DNA of 64,000 nt from Turritopsis dohrnii (Eukaryota > Cnidaria > Hydrozoa > Anthoathecata > Oceaniidae). Below are positions 1-11,905 of the stretch, one piece after another. Position numbers and translations under genes: made by a program. The notes beneath the pieces were generated by a model that saw only the letters and a program-made list of their open reading frames with translations, did not search any database and was not told where the DNA came from. Each line of letters opens with the position of its first letter. The first letter of the stretch is position 1. The DNA lies in assembly GCA_027922465.2 (NCBI GenBank), contig BQMF02000270.1:124001-188000 (forward strand), in the 5' to 3' direction.

Positions 1-990
1 GATATTTTGATACTGGCAAATGTTTAATCACTATATAAAACAACGTTGATGTTTTAGATGTACAAAAATGTGTAAAAGAAAAATTTGTCAAATCAGTCCA
101 CTGAGGACTACTTTTTGTTGTTGTTTTGTTTTTTGTTTGTTTGTTTTTTTAACATGCTTTAGGTGTGCTAAGTGTAGTTTCCATAATGCACTTTTTAAAT
201 CGGAAGAATGTTAGAACAGTTTTCACCGAATTTAAACCTTTTTCATATTATTTTTTGTATAATCTAATTTTTGTAATAGAACATCAACATTCTCGGAATG
301 CTACCCTTTAAATACAAAACCCCTTAAACATCACAAACGCGTGTTTACGTAAGAGGAATAAGGATCGCAAATTTTTCCGGGAAAACGGATTAGCTTAATT
401 AATTTTGTATGATGATTATGAGGAAGAAAAATGACTTTCGTCTTCAGTATTCTTCACAGGTGTTTTTGTAGCCTAAAATGTCAGTTTGTCTCTGTGCGTT
501 GTTTTTCTAAGTTCTCAAAGCTAAAGCCAATATATTATGATCATCATTTTGTCAATTAAGATGCCAAACGAATGCTCATCAAATAAACGAAGCAATTGCA
601 AAAATCTATTTCAAAAACACAAGAACACGACATCATGACATCATCACGACATCATCGTCATTTTTTTGTTTTTCACCTCATGTTTGTTTGCAATTCATTT
701 TCATACTTATATTTGACATGCTTTTTTAAAAGAGAATGTCTATTTACTTTTATCAAAATATGGTAGCTTAATATTTATTTCGATCAAAATGATAAAAACA
801 AGATTATATGATGGAATGGAAACATCATGCTTACTGTTTCAATTTAAAAGCGCTTAGAAACTGAAAATATTTTGACAAATAAAATTATCCTACAGTTTGA
901 AATAGATGTTGGCTTTCAATAAAATCGTTTTTAGTAGCTATGAAAACATGCATATAGGCATACTTTTCTAAATAACATCTCCATTATATC
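1..990. other. AT-rich intergenic DNA, no gene seen
   Basis: No exon with splice signals, tRNA-like sequence or clear repeat was found here. Poly-T/TG-rich tracts near 110-150 and short CATCATGACATCA-type repetitions near 625-665 are the only structure. Confidence 0.5.
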
Positions 991-1009
991 ACACGCATAA
1001 AGCCCACTC

Positions 1010-2380
1010 CTCTCAAGCGCGTTTGGTCCACGAATCGTCATAGCTTACATGACAAAGACTGGCTCATTTTAGCATGTCATTATTTCCCCCTGACATGCTA
1101 ACACATACACGCGGGGGGTTCAGCAACATAAAATTCTTACGTCCCTTCTTAGCAGAGCTACTCACAACAGCTTGTAACGTTTATAAGGTCCCTCCCAGAC
1201 ATCCTACCCATACCTCTTGATAGAATCATAACTTAAGACAGTGAGACACATTGTTTGAAAGTGCAGCAGCAAGCATAAAGAATTGCATTACCATTTTTTC
1301 ACAGACAGTTTTATAAGCATATTAGTCCATTCCAATTTTGTTGACAGCTTCGTTTGACGATTAGATAACCAGATCATTCGTATTTCGTATCGACCATGTG
1401 CTGGTTTTGATATGTTCGGTTTTCGTTATTTGGCAGATCGACCTCATCCGAAGAAAGATTTGAACGTATTATGTTTCGCCCTGAAAAATGATGATTTAAG
1501 TATTGACAATGTTATGCAGTCCAATAGTCGTTGAAAAACATGTAATTACATTTCTTTCAAGATTTAAGCAGAACTGGGCAGATAAGGGTTGCCGCTATAA
1601 TGTTTGTAAACCTAAATTTCCCTAGGTGAAACACTTGTCTTTGCACATTTCTATGACTTTTCTTACTTTAATTTCCACCTATATCAACTCCTTGATTGCA
1701 ATTAAAAATCTTTTCTTATTTATTGTTTTGATAAACATTTGATAAGATGATTTTATAGGACATTTTTGAGAGTCATTTTCTGAGAACTTTAGGCAATAGG
1801 GCAAGGTCTGGAAGTGATATCCTCAGATTGTGTTTGTTTTCAGATGTTTTCTACACAACAATGTAAACAGGCACCTATCAAGTTAGAAGAATTCCATTAC
1901 CATTTTTTCACAGACAGTATTAGAAGCATATTAGTCCATTCCAATTTTGTTGACAGCTTCGTTTGACGATTAGATAACCAGATCATTCGTATTTCGTATC
2001 GACCATGTGTTTGTTTTGATATATTCGAATTTCGTTATTTGGCGGATCGACCTCACGCGAAGAATGGTTTGAACGTATAATGTTTTCTCTTGAAAAACAA
2101 AGATTTAAGAATTCACAATATTTGGTATCCAATCCTGGTTACAAAAAAAACAATAACATTTATGCCAAGGTTTAAACTGAAATGAGCAGATAAAGGATGT
2201 CGGTAGAATGTTTTCTTTGGAAATCTTAATTTTTTCTAGATCAAAAACTTGTCTTTGGACATTTTTATGAGTTACCTTCAATGTCAACCTATATTAACTC
2301 TTTGATTACATTTAGAAATCCTTTCTTATCAATTATTGATAAGATGATTTTGTAGGAGATTTTCAATCTCTGTCAGTAAG
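1010..2380 (+). repeat. Duplicated block, first copies (direct repeats)
   Basis: The stretch starting near 1040 (AGCTTACATGACAAAGACTG) recurs near 3152. The stretch starting near 1281 (ATTGCATTACCATTTTTTCA) recurs near 1893 and near 3393, each time followed by the same several hundred bases. The copies differ by scattered substitutions and small indels, so these are old direct duplications of roughly 0.3-0.5 kb units. At 1845-1890 a stump of the inverted-repeat exon annotated at 5590-5725 is fused to the second copy. Confidence 0.75.
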
Positions 2381-2741
2381 AAATTGAACATCAGACTGTG
2401 TTAAAATTATCGCAGTAGAATTCAATGTGATCCACCTTTTCTTTAACGAAGTCATTTTGAAGTTGCTGTGGTTTTTATTTAGCGGTACTAAACAAACGTG
2501 TTGTTGTTTGATGGACCATGCTTCTGAATTTGTTGCAAACGTTTGTTTATGCCTGTATAACAAAACTTTGTTCGTAGAAATGCTTTCTTAACAAGATGTT
2601 GATCATAAAACAAAACTCCTTGCACTACATTAATAAGGACTTCTGGGAAATTTACTCCTGGACAATAACTTAGCTTTTGACAATCATTAAAGGAAATATT
2701 CTCCTGGGATCATCTGCATACTGACTATTGAGATAACAATG

Positions 2742-3093
2742 CTACTTACAGTTCATACTTTGTAGCAACTTGCTTTTGCTTCTTTTTTCATTTTCATCCT
2801 CACTGATGACAATTGATCTGAATAGAAGGCAGGAACGAAAAGAATCTGAGATTTCACGAGGAAATTTACTTCAAGTTCCATTTGAAGAGCTTACCACTCA
2901 AGATTCAATCAGAGTTTTTAAGGTGTGCTAACCGTATCTCTCATTCTCCTGGACACACTGAGGAGAGTTAGGAGAGTGAATCTCATACTTACTTGTCTTC
3001 CATCACAATAACGTGGATCTCCAGTGGAGAGCATATAGTGCATAATTTTTGTTTGGAATATTTCAGATAACGACCACTCAGTATCTTAAATAT
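2742..3093 (-). CDS. Unidentified two-exon gene end, copy A
   Basis: Product not recognised. Reading the minus strand, a pyrimidine-rich acceptor precedes an exon at 3093-2993 (101 nt) that ends in a GTAAGT donor. It encodes a Lys/Tyr-rich segment with a CTICS (CxxC) motif. A second acceptor (TCTATTCAG) opens an exon at 2817-2742. Its reading frame joins in phase (phase 2) and gives an acidic/lysine-rich tail starting KSIVISEDENE, ending at TAG. The same two exons occur at 6581-6275 (copy B). There the first exon is again exactly 101 nt and open, and substitutions are mostly conservative, which suggests that both copies were coding after duplication. Upstream exons are not resolved; 5725-5590 on the same strand is a candidate but its phase does not join directly. 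Function unknown; the CxxC could bind metal, but that is only a guess. Confidence 0.45.
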
Positions 3094-3139
3094 CTAAAGA
3101 GAAAAAACAAAAAAAAAGTTGAAAAATATAGAAATCGTT

Positions 3140-3930
3140 ACGAATCATCTAGCTTACATGACAAAGACTGGCTCATTTCAGCATGTCACTATCTCCCCCT
3201 GACATGCTTAAACATACACGCTGGGGGCTCAGCGACCTAAAATTCTAACGTATGCTCTTAACAGAGCTATTCACATCAGATTGTCAAGCTTATAAGGTTC
3301 ACTCCCAAACATCCTACTCATCCCTGTCGGTAGAATCATTATTTAAGACAGTCAGATATATCGTTCGCAAGTGCAGAAGCAAGGATAAAGAATTGCATTA
3401 CCATTTTTTCACAGACAGTATTCTAATCATAGTAGTTCATTCAAATGCTGCTGTCAGTTTTGTTAGACGATTAGATAACCAGATTATTCGTATTTCCGTA
3501 TCCACCATGTGTTCGTTTTGATAGGTTGCAATTTCGTTATTTGGCAGTTCGACCTCACGCAAAGAATGTTTTAGACGTAGAATGTTTCGTCCTGAAAAAT
3601 GACGATTTAAGAGTTCACAATGTTATGAAGCCCAATCGTAGTTACAAAAAAATACAATTAGATTTATTTTAACATTTAAGCAGAACTGGGCAGATAGAGG
3701 TTCCCGCTATAAAGTTTTTTTTGTAAATTTAAATTTTCCCTAGCACAAAAAATTGTCTTTGCACATTTCTATGAATTTTCTTACTTCAATGTCCACCTAC
3801 ATTAACTCTTTGATTGCAATTAAAAAATGTTTCTTATCAATTATTGTTTTGATAAAAATTTGTTCAGATGATTTTACAGGAGATTTTTAAGAGTCATTTT
3901 CTGAGAACTTCAGGCAAAATAGGGAAACGT
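3140..3930 (+). repeat. Duplicated block, later copy
   Basis: This is the third copy of the unit seen at 1010-1700 and 1893-2300. In this copy the plus-strand frame from about 3252 to 3521 stays open, while the two earlier copies carry stops at equivalent places. The frame gives no recognisable domain, so the block is called as a repeat and not as a gene. Confidence 0.65.
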
Positions 3931-4200
3931 CTGGAACTGATATCCTCAGATTGTGTTTGTTTTCAGATAATTTGTACCCAACAATGCTAACAGACACCTG
4001 TCAAATTTTTTAGAAAAGATTCCTATCGGTTCCCTAGAAATAGTGACCGTAATATTGACATTTTTAGGGCTAAATTGGTAACATTGAATGAAACTGCTAC
4101 TTTAAAGGTAGGATTATCTGTTTTTATGATGATATAGGCCTGTCTTTTGATATTTTCTCAAACTATAGGCAGAATTCTACCACAAAATTTAAACACCAGC
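3930..4200. repeat. Left arm of a 0.25-kb inverted repeat
   Basis: The reverse complement of this segment matches 5490-5775. It includes a plus-strand degenerate copy (stop codons) of the exon annotated on the minus strand at 5590-5725, with its acceptor (GTTTTCAG) and donor (GTAGGAT) context still visible. Confidence 0.7.
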
Positions 4201-5480
4201 GCCTTCATAGCTTTGTTGTCTAGAATCAATTCTCCAAAAACACAAAAATATATGGATTTGTTAAAATTTGAGCCTGAATATCTCTAATGGCCATCACTTA
4301 TAGCTTTCTATGGTTTATTTGAAAGTCATTTGAGTCATATGGTTTATTTGGCCTTTTCATAGAAAAACATCTGTGCGAAAATTAGGGCCTGGGGCTGAGT
4401 AGCTGTTCAAAAATCAATTTTTGGATACGTTGGATACGTACATAGTATGAAACCATAAGACATTTGATTATTGTATAAATTTATTAGGCCTTCAGAGGGG
4501 CACATGTACCTTATCGGCAAAAACTTTGTTGGCCAAAAACAACGAACTATTGGCGAGGTGACGAAAATTTGTACTGACGAAAAATTTATACCGACTAATA
4601 CTTTTAATCGACAAAACATTTCGACCATTTCAAAAATTTTTTCTTTTGTATCTTATTTATTTACCATAAAATCGGATGCCAACTGTCATAAAGTTTTTAA
4701 TACAGTGTTCCCCCTTCTTCTTGTAGAATTTTAACAGGGCTGTTGCTAGAAACCAAGAAAGCCTTTTCTGAACTTTTAAGTCCATTTTTAGTTGAAGTGG
4801 ATTACTTCGGGGGATCATCCCAAGCAGGCATGGTACCTTGATGTGTCAGGACCTCATGAGTTGGGCATATAGACAAATTGTTTCAAATAACGAAATGGAA
4901 AGATTCAAAGATTTCTTACAATAGTTCATAAATCCAACAAAGACTATAGTTAGACTAACCAGGACTATAGTTACATGTATATTATTCAAAGCCGCTACCT
5001 GGAAACATCTTTGGCTATGTTCACACTCACCGATGCAATTACGTGCAAAATAAATGTGTCTTACAGACTTGCTATCAAAGCACTTTCTCAGTTGTTTTAG
5101 TAATAATGAAATTGAGTAAATAAACAAAAAAGAAGCAATAACGGAATTTCGAAAAAGTTCGAAATGTTTTGTTGGCTGAAATTATTCGTCGGACAAAAAT
5201 GATGAATTTTTAGCCAAGTGACGAAAAAGCTTCGTCTGACGTAACTTTGTACCGACAAAGTTTTTACAGATAAGGCATAGTCGTTGCTAGGTGAAAATAG
5301 TTCGTTGCTGGGTAAAAATTTCATTATAAAATTTAGCGTTTCAAGGCTACTTTTGAGGCTTCTGTAGCCTTCTGATGACCAGAGCACATGATTTCTTCCT
5401 TATATATGTAAGGTATGACGATAGAAGAAAGTAAAATATTGTCTCATATTCTAAGGCCGCTGCCAATATGGGCTATTCCT
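4201..5480. other. Spacer of the inverted repeat, no gene seen
   Basis: AT-rich sequence between the two inverted arms. Short frames exist on both strands, but none has splice signals, a recognisable domain or a counterpart in the duplicated blocks. Confidence 0.4.
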
Positions 5481-5589
5481 TAGAGCATGAGCAAAAATTG
5501 GTTTTTATATTTTTTGGTAGAATTCTGCCTGTAGCTAGAGATAATATCAAAAGAGAAGCCTATATCATCATAAAAACAGCTTATCCTAC

Positions 5590-5725
5590 CTTGAGCAGTT
5601 TCATTTAATGCTACAAATATAGCCCTAAAAATGCCAAAATTACGGAACCTCTCTCTAGGGAACCCATAGGAATCTTTTTGAAAAACCATTGACAGGTGCT
5701 GTTTACATTGTTGTGTATAAAATAT
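5590..5725 (-). CDS. Unidentified internal exon (136 nt)
   Basis: On the minus strand a strong acceptor (TTTGTTTTCAG) opens a 136-nt exon that is open in one frame (45 codons plus one base). It ends at a GTAGGA donor, so it runs from phase 0 to phase 1. It encodes a basic/aromatic segment with a DSYGFPRERFRNFGIFRA core. Decayed copies on the plus strand lie near 3970-4112 and 1845-1890. It lies 5' of copy A (2742-3093) on the same strand and could belong to that gene, although its donor phase does not match that gene's next acceptor directly. Family not recognised. Confidence 0.35.
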
Positions 5726-6274
5726 CTGAAAACAAATACAATCTGATCGTATCACTTCCAGACGTTCTCAGAAAAAAACTCTTAATTTCTGTCAGTAAGA
5801 AATTGATAAATAAACTGTGTTTATTTGCCTATTTCTGAACAATTATGGTAATGGAATTCAAAGTGTTCCGCCTTTCCTTTAAGGGAATTATTTTCAAGTT
5901 GCTGTCGTTTTTACGTAGAGAGAAATAAATATAAGTGTTGTTGTTTGATGGATGATGCTTCTAAATTTGTTGCAAACGTTTGTTTATGATTGTACAAAGA
6001 ATGTTTGCTCAAAGAAATGCTTTTTTTTAACGATGATGATCTTGCTAAAACAAGATGACGATAATAAAATAAAAATCCTTTCACCAGACGTTTATGAGCC
6101 AATCAAAACACCCTATTATTATTAATTAATAAGGACTTAATAACTAATAAGGACTTTACGAAAACATTTTGAAGATCATTAAATGCATTATCTTCTCGTA
6201 GGATCATCTGCATACTGACTATTGAGATAACAATGCTACTTACAGTTCAACATTTGTAGCAACTTTCCTTTGCT

Positions 6275-6581
6275 TCATTGTTCATTTTCGTTTTCATCCT
6301 CACTGATGACAATTGATCTGAATAGAAGACAACAACGAGAAAAACCTGAGATTTCACGAGGAAGTTTACTTCACATTCAATCACAAGAGTTTATCATTGG
6401 AGATTCAATCAAAGGTCTTAAGGTGTGATAACCCATCTTGCATACACTAAAGAGAGCTAGAAAGTGAATTACACACTTACTTGCCTTTCATCATTAGAAG
6501 GTGGATGCCCAGTCGAGAGCATATAGTACAGAACTTGTGTTTGGCATATTTTGGATAACGATCACTCGGTATTTTAAATGT
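6275..6581 (-). CDS. Unidentified two-exon gene end, copy B
   Basis: Paralogue of the exons at 2742-3093. The first exon (6581-6481, 101 nt) begins after TTATTCAG and ends at GTAAGT. It keeps the CTICS motif and an open frame despite many substitutions. The second exon begins at 6317 after TCTATTCAG, and its in-phase reading terminates early at TGA (6275-6277) after SEDENENEQ, where copy A continues for eleven more residues. The upstream side is cut by a pogo-like MITE at 6617. Product unknown; it may be a functional shorter isoform or a pseudogene. Confidence 0.4.
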
Positions 6582-6616
6582 CTGAATAATGAGAGACTGA
6601 AGTTGAAAAGGCAATA

Positions 6617-6791
6617 CAGCAGACACTCTCTAATTGGAACCTCGAAAGGGAAAACAAAATCCTTCGAATTATGGAGAGCTCGAGTTATAGAGAGTGATAT
6701 TGCAAGGTTTTAGCTTGAAAGGGACACACTAATTCAGTTCGAATTATAAAGAGTTTGAGTAATGGAAAGTCGAATTATAGTGAGTCTACTT
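6617..6791. mobile_element. pogo/Tc1-like MITE, TA-flanked
   Basis: About 175 bp with imperfect terminal inverted repeats (left CAGCAGACACTCTCTAATT, right ending in TATAGTGAGTCTACTT), flanked by TA on both sides (6615-6616 and 6792-6793). The interior repeats the GTTCGAATTATAGAGAG theme, as in pogo/Tigger-type miniature elements. It has no coding capacity. Confidence 0.6.
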
Positions 6792-6793
6792 TA

Positions 6794-7460
6794 CCTTGAT
6801 TTTAACCAAAGTTTCTTGTTATACATTTTAATAATACATTTTAATAATTACCATAACTTTTATTTAAAGTATACATTTTCTACCGTCACGTAACTTGCCT
6901 GAGAAGGGAAACGTAACCGACATTATTCTGAACCAAGATGTGATATCAATCAAGATAAGATCAAGGCTATTTCATATAGCACACATTTAAAAGTCAGTAT
7001 TTTAAAAAGAACCACGTGGAAGAAAACATTGATACCTGTGCGAAGGTTGTTGTCAAAATCTATTTCATTTCCTTCGATTAATCTCCAAACCTTTCTTCAA
7101 AATCCACGTTGTTTTTACATTAGCATTTGTAGTTAAGGTTATCAAACGTTAAATCACAGAAAAACTTCAAAAACAAGTATTCATTGGGGACTCGTTTCAC
7201 TTAATGTTAAAACTGTTAAGGCTCTATCTAAATTTGCAAGTAGTTTTCGTAGAGACCCATTAAAAGTATGGTTTTAATGAAATGTATCGTATCAAGAAAC
7301 ATGATTAGAGGGAACGTTTGACCATAGTCATTAAGAACTCTGGGATTCCTTATAATAACTTCTTGTTACTTTTTGTTTTGGATCTATTGAAATAAGAAAT
7401 CTTTGTTTTGTACATGTTTTGATCACGTGTCGAAAATTCTAACCAATCTGTATCATTAAA
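6794..7460. other. Intergenic DNA, no gene seen
   Basis: AT-rich sequence without splice-bounded frames, tRNA-like sequence or obvious repeats. Confidence 0.4.
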
Positions 7461-7464
7461 TCAC

Positions 7465-8300
7465 AAGTTCATTTTCGTGCACTATTTGAAACAGTTTTAA
7501 AAATGCTGAACGTCAGTTTTTGAATTTTCAAAAAATCATTTTTCGTTCTTTAGATATTGCCGTTTACAGGGTTTTTTTTCGAAACACAATCTCCATGGCA
7601 ACGTGACATCACAACATTCAAGAAAATATTGCTGACATATAAATATGTGAATAACTGAGGATTTTTTTAATGATATATTGTTAGAACATTGCAAGTATAG
7701 TGGTAATTCATGTGCAGTGATCCCTAGCCTAGGTTAGGGCCTATCCCCATTATGGGAAGGTGTATGTCTGTCTGTCTGTCTGTCTGCTACTCCGGCTCGG
7801 TTCCAGGTTCCTATTATTTTTTGCTGACAAAGCTATATATCAAAATGCAACATTGTTGCTATGGTGAATTTCGCTTTAACTTATATCCAGTGAGAACTGT
7901 TCCATTTTCTGAAATTTCTTTTCCCTTACCTGAGTAGATCTCCATTTATAGGTTTGTCAGCAAAAAACAGAAGAGACCTGGAAACAAACCCAGGGTAACT
8001 ATGGCAACAATTATTTTTAGTAATTCGATACCTATAGGTGTTTGCCACTACACATACAAAATTCTAGCAGTGTATCACTAATAATTCTTCAGTTATTTAC
8101 ATATTTGTAGGTCAGCAATTTCTTTGTGAACATTGTGATGTCACGTTGCCATGGAGATCAAGTTTAAGCAAAAATTTTAAATGACAATATCTCGGGATCG
8201 AAAAATGATTTTTTGAAAATTCAAAACTGACTTTCATCATTTTTTAAAATTCTTCCAAATGGTAGAAAAAAATCAGTTTTGATTTTTTGAATGTAGTTCC
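7465..8300. repeat. Old foldback (palindromic) element
   Basis: The left side 7470-7690 (including CTCCATGGCAACGTGACATC) pairs with the reverse complement of 8060-8300 (GATGTCACGTTGCCATGGAG). Inner segments near 7800-7865 and 7945-8010 also pair (CCAGGTTCC / GACCTGG and TTTTTTGCTGACAAA / TTTGTCAGCAAAAAA). The arms are diverged, so this is an old hairpin-type element. A TGTC microsatellite lies at 7764-7787. Confidence 0.65.
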
Positions 8301-8450
8301 CCTTTAATTCAGATTATGGTGACCCAAAAGTGTTCAAAATACAATATGGCTAGGTAGGTCAGGATAAACATACCTTGTGTAGAACTTCAAAATTGATTGA
8401 AATTCTGATGACGTAACATCAAACATAGCATTTTGTTCAGCCCGAAGAAA

Positions 8451-8482
8451 AAAATTTTGTTTAATTACTTAAACAAAATTTT
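8451..8482. repeat. Perfect 14-bp-arm hairpin
   Basis: AAAATTTTGTTTAA and TTAAACAAAATTTT are exact reverse complements separated by four bases. No gene is adjacent; it may be a small element end or chance in AT-rich DNA. Confidence 0.5.
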
Positions 8483-9260
8483 ATGTATTTTTTTGAGTTT
8501 CAGTTTTGAATTCTTCACCTCACGTTTCTTTATTTTTGTCTGAAAAACATCTTAAATTTTCTTCTGTCTTTCGACCAATTACCTTTCGTCTTAACATGCA
8601 GTCTTTCTGATTCATTACTTCAACTAATTTACTCCAATCATTGTTTAGAGAGTCGGGATAGTTGGTTATGAACTCTCGCGTTGTTTTTTTATCAAAGGTT
8701 TACCGGGGATTTCGTAAAACGGTAATATTAGGGTGTGTTAAGTGGTTGCGTTATGTTTCAAAACCCCAGCATCAAACCTTCAATAAATTTGTTTGAATGA
8801 AGAGCGGGAAAAGCAACGGCGGATGACACCATGCGCATGCGTACATTATGCTTCATTCATTTTAGGAAATTTATAGAAATAGCTGATTCTGCAGTTGTTC
8901 TATACTTTCTGTTTACAACCTTTTGAATTTTGCGCCCCTTGATTAGATATGGTAATAAAACATTTGTCTTGATCTGGCTTACTTGCACAAATTTATAAAA
9001 TGCTGCTTAAACATCAACGACAAACAAGCATCAAACTTGGCAAGAACGTTTCTTGCAGACATTATTTCTAACATGAAGGTAGAAAATATTGGTTTCCTTT
9101 GTTTCCATTCAAATCATCTGTGATGCGCTGAAACAGGTATCTGTATTCAAATGTTTATTTTAAATTTACCCGCGTTTTAATTAGCTAAAATAACAATCGA
9201 AAATTTTGCATTACGTTATGTTATGACATCGTGCGCACAGGCTGTAGTTTTCATTTTAAA

Positions 9261-9476
9261 ATGGCTTCCAAAGATGAGTGTGATGTTAAAAGTGAATTTG
9301 ACAAAAAGTTAGAGGTTGATGCTACACAATGGAAATTTTTTAATGATTTGGAGAGCGAAGAAGTTCAATTTGAAGAATTAGATGATGCGTTACTGATGAA
9401 AGAAACAACTTCAGTTGATCGCTCAGTTGACTTTTCAGTTATTTTTTCTACCTCCATGCTTCTAGTAGATAACTAA
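9261..9476 (+). CDS. Hypothetical small acidic ORF
   Basis: A 71-residue frame begins at an ATG in good context (TTTTAAAATGGCT) with MASKDECDVK. It is rich in Glu/Asp and hydrophilic over its first 50 residues, which is unusual for random AT-rich sequence. The last 20 residues look like read-through, but no clear GT donor could be placed, so it is either a short protein or a first exon with an unrecognised splice site. No domain recognised. Confidence 0.25.
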   Translation: MASKDECDVKSEFDKKLEVDATQWKFFNDLESEEVQFEELDDALLMKETTSVDRSVDFSVIFSTSMLLVDN

Positions 9477-9479
9477 TCA

Positions 9480-10890
9480 ATATAATAGGGGTTAGGGAAA
9501 GTGAGCGGATTTTTATTCAACAGTTTCTAGCGAGCGAGTTGATATTGTAAAGGTGTGCGTGAGATTAAAGTCGAATAGGACTTCTCAACCACTGCAGCTA
9601 GTTTATGACGTCATAATGACTCTTCTTATATTGCGACATAAGGTTGCATGAAGTACGCGATCAATTATAACGCCGGTATGAGGATTCCTATTGATTAAGA
9701 TTAAAAACGACAGAAATAAGTGCACAAATCATTCGACGATCTATTGCAACGTCGTAATAACGTCAATCGAACTCTGTTAGCTAGCTCATTTTCCCACAGA
9801 GGATTATCAAACGTAAAACACTAGCCCCTTATAAACCAGTAATCATTAACAATTCTGAATTGTAACAAATTCAAATGATAGGGTTACCACGCAACCAGCT
9901 GGCATTTCGAAATTTAATTCACCAGATGTCCTTTATCAGTTCACTAAATGTTACTTTTTTGAACTTTACGCTAATTAAATCATATCAACTAGGAGCAGAA
10001 AATGTTTAAACTTCGTCATGGTGACTTGGGTTACTTTTTCAATTCAATGTCAAACTGGAAATGCTCCAAAAAGAAAAGTATTTGCGACACATTTTCTTGT
10101 TACTGGTAAAAGGTATTTCTTCATAAGAACTTGTAAAACGGCAGCACTGACGAAACAAAGCTTAGACGTTACCTGATTTTCATTTAAGGCACTCTGTTAT
10201 TGTTCAAATTTCGTTTCAAGCACCATGCAAATGAGTAGCCAGAGATGTACCTAGAGTTGAGTCAAAATTTATGAAGGAAACGACGATTAAAAAATGAATT
10301 AATCGCCGCAATTGCCAACTGCCAGGTGTGAACACTCTCAAGTATTTCATTGTAAGCAATCAGTAATAATCAGGTTTTAACAAGTTTCACCACCTTTCTA
10401 GACACGCTATTGTCACGCTAGTACACTCATTACTTTTAGAATATCTAAAACGAGGTCATATGTGTTGACCAAGCTTTAGTCCGACGTTTAAACATGCCAT
10501 TTCATGAAGGTTTCAGTTTCGCGTTTGCTCAAAATAATATTTCGAAATAAATAAGGAAAAAGAAAAATGGTTTCGCGCTTCAGCGACATTTTATATTTCG
10601 TCTGCGCGGAAATTTGAAACTGTATCATCAGCATCTGTTTTCGTGTATAAAAGTTTTTAGGCTTAAATTTTCTCGAACACATATACAAAATATACTGTAT
10701 ACAGACTTTTGGAAGAAGCTAAATGGCTAAAGTCTGTCTCAATATAATTGGCAGTGGAAACAAATTACCTCATAACTTTTGATAGGCACTTCCGATTCCA
10801 AAATTTTTTTTTGCATGTTTTAGATAATTAAAAGCAATATTTTCTACTACATCTCTCCTGAAAATCCTCCTGCAACACCCAACACCATTT
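9480..10890. other. Intergenic DNA, no gene seen
   Basis: No supported exon, RNA gene or repeat. The frames present are short and lack splice context. Confidence 0.4.
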
Positions 10891-10899
10891 AATCAATTT

Positions 10900-11045
10900 C
10901 CCTCTCTTCGGATGGGTCGACCCGGCGCCGTGGTGCATTCACTAGTGCATGCTGAATCGCAGCCAAGGGGAATTGAACTCCGACCTCTCGCATGAATTAC
11001 GAAAGTGATATCCATTACACTACAGTGCCACTGAAACCACTGTCG
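10900..11045 (-). mobile_element. tRNA-derived SINE fragment
   Basis: On the minus strand a tRNA-like head starts near 11032. It has an A-box-like TAGTGTAATGGATATCAC and a B-box-like GGAGTTCAATTCC, followed by a body running to about 10900 (CGCCGGGTCGACCCATCC). The cloverleaf stems do not close well, so this is a SINE or tRNA pseudogene, not a functional tRNA. A related head is found at 36452-36524. Confidence 0.55.
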
Positions 11046-11905
11046 CTTCTGCTGAATGTAACAAATAGAAGAGCTGAGTGAAAGAGAAAACAAATGGAAT
11101 TCTAACAGAGTTCTAAAATCTCACTAAAATCATCTATGTTAAATGAAGGTGACAAGTTCTTCAGGTCAAAGTAACCCTAACCCTAAAAGAATAATTGCAT
11201 CGTAACACCCCTAGTTAAGTAAGTTTTAATGAACATGACAAGCTGAAGTCTGCATTCTCTATCACTTTTTCTTCTGCTCTGTATCTTTTTTTTTTCATTG
11301 TCCTGGTTTTAAGGTTCTTTTCAGGATACAGGATACAGGTTCAATAAAACGTAAGACTGATCACACGCCTTCATCCTAGGAATTGTTAATTGTTAGGAAA
11401 TTATAGAGTTGCAAACGATCAGTTATTTCAGTACTTTGAATATTTTCACATAAACTAGTAGGAGTGAAACCATTTCCGAAAATCAACCAATCAATCAATC
11501 ATGCAAAATTGAATGCAATTAAATATATGCTGACATACAGCGGTGAAATATTCTGTAGTAAAGTATGACCGAGATAACAGTGAACCTGTATGGATACAAA
11601 CAGATGGGGATATTTAGTTTGACTAGCAGTTGTTCACAAAATCATTGCTATAAACAAGGAAATACAAATACAGAAAGAGGAAACGAAAGTTTTGTTGGTT
11701 ATGAGAGTGATTCAATTTCCGCGCCTTAGCGAAGGAAATTGTTTGATTTAGACATTCTATCTATCAATCTCCGTAACAGTTTTTTGCCGTTTTCGGAAAG
11801 TCCGTTCGGATTTCGGATTGTTTGTTTATTCAGAATAGTTAATGACAGACCCAAAACTCTATGCAAAATGTAGTACAAAAAGGCCACTGTCAATATTAAT
11901 TCATA
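11046..11905. other. Intergenic DNA, no gene seen
   Basis: Contains a short AACCCTAACCCTAA run near 11173, too short to be telomeric, and no supported gene. Confidence 0.4.

Noticed and set aside
9073..9080. Tiny first exon (ATGAAG followed by GTAGAA) downstream of a TATA-like TTTATAAAA at about 8990.
   Set aside because: Two codons before a donor cannot be distinguished from chance and no matching second exon was found.
11171..11190. Telomeric repeat (CCCTAA).
   Set aside because: Only two to three units; a second short run occurs near 17505. Chance or ancient insertion, not a telomere.
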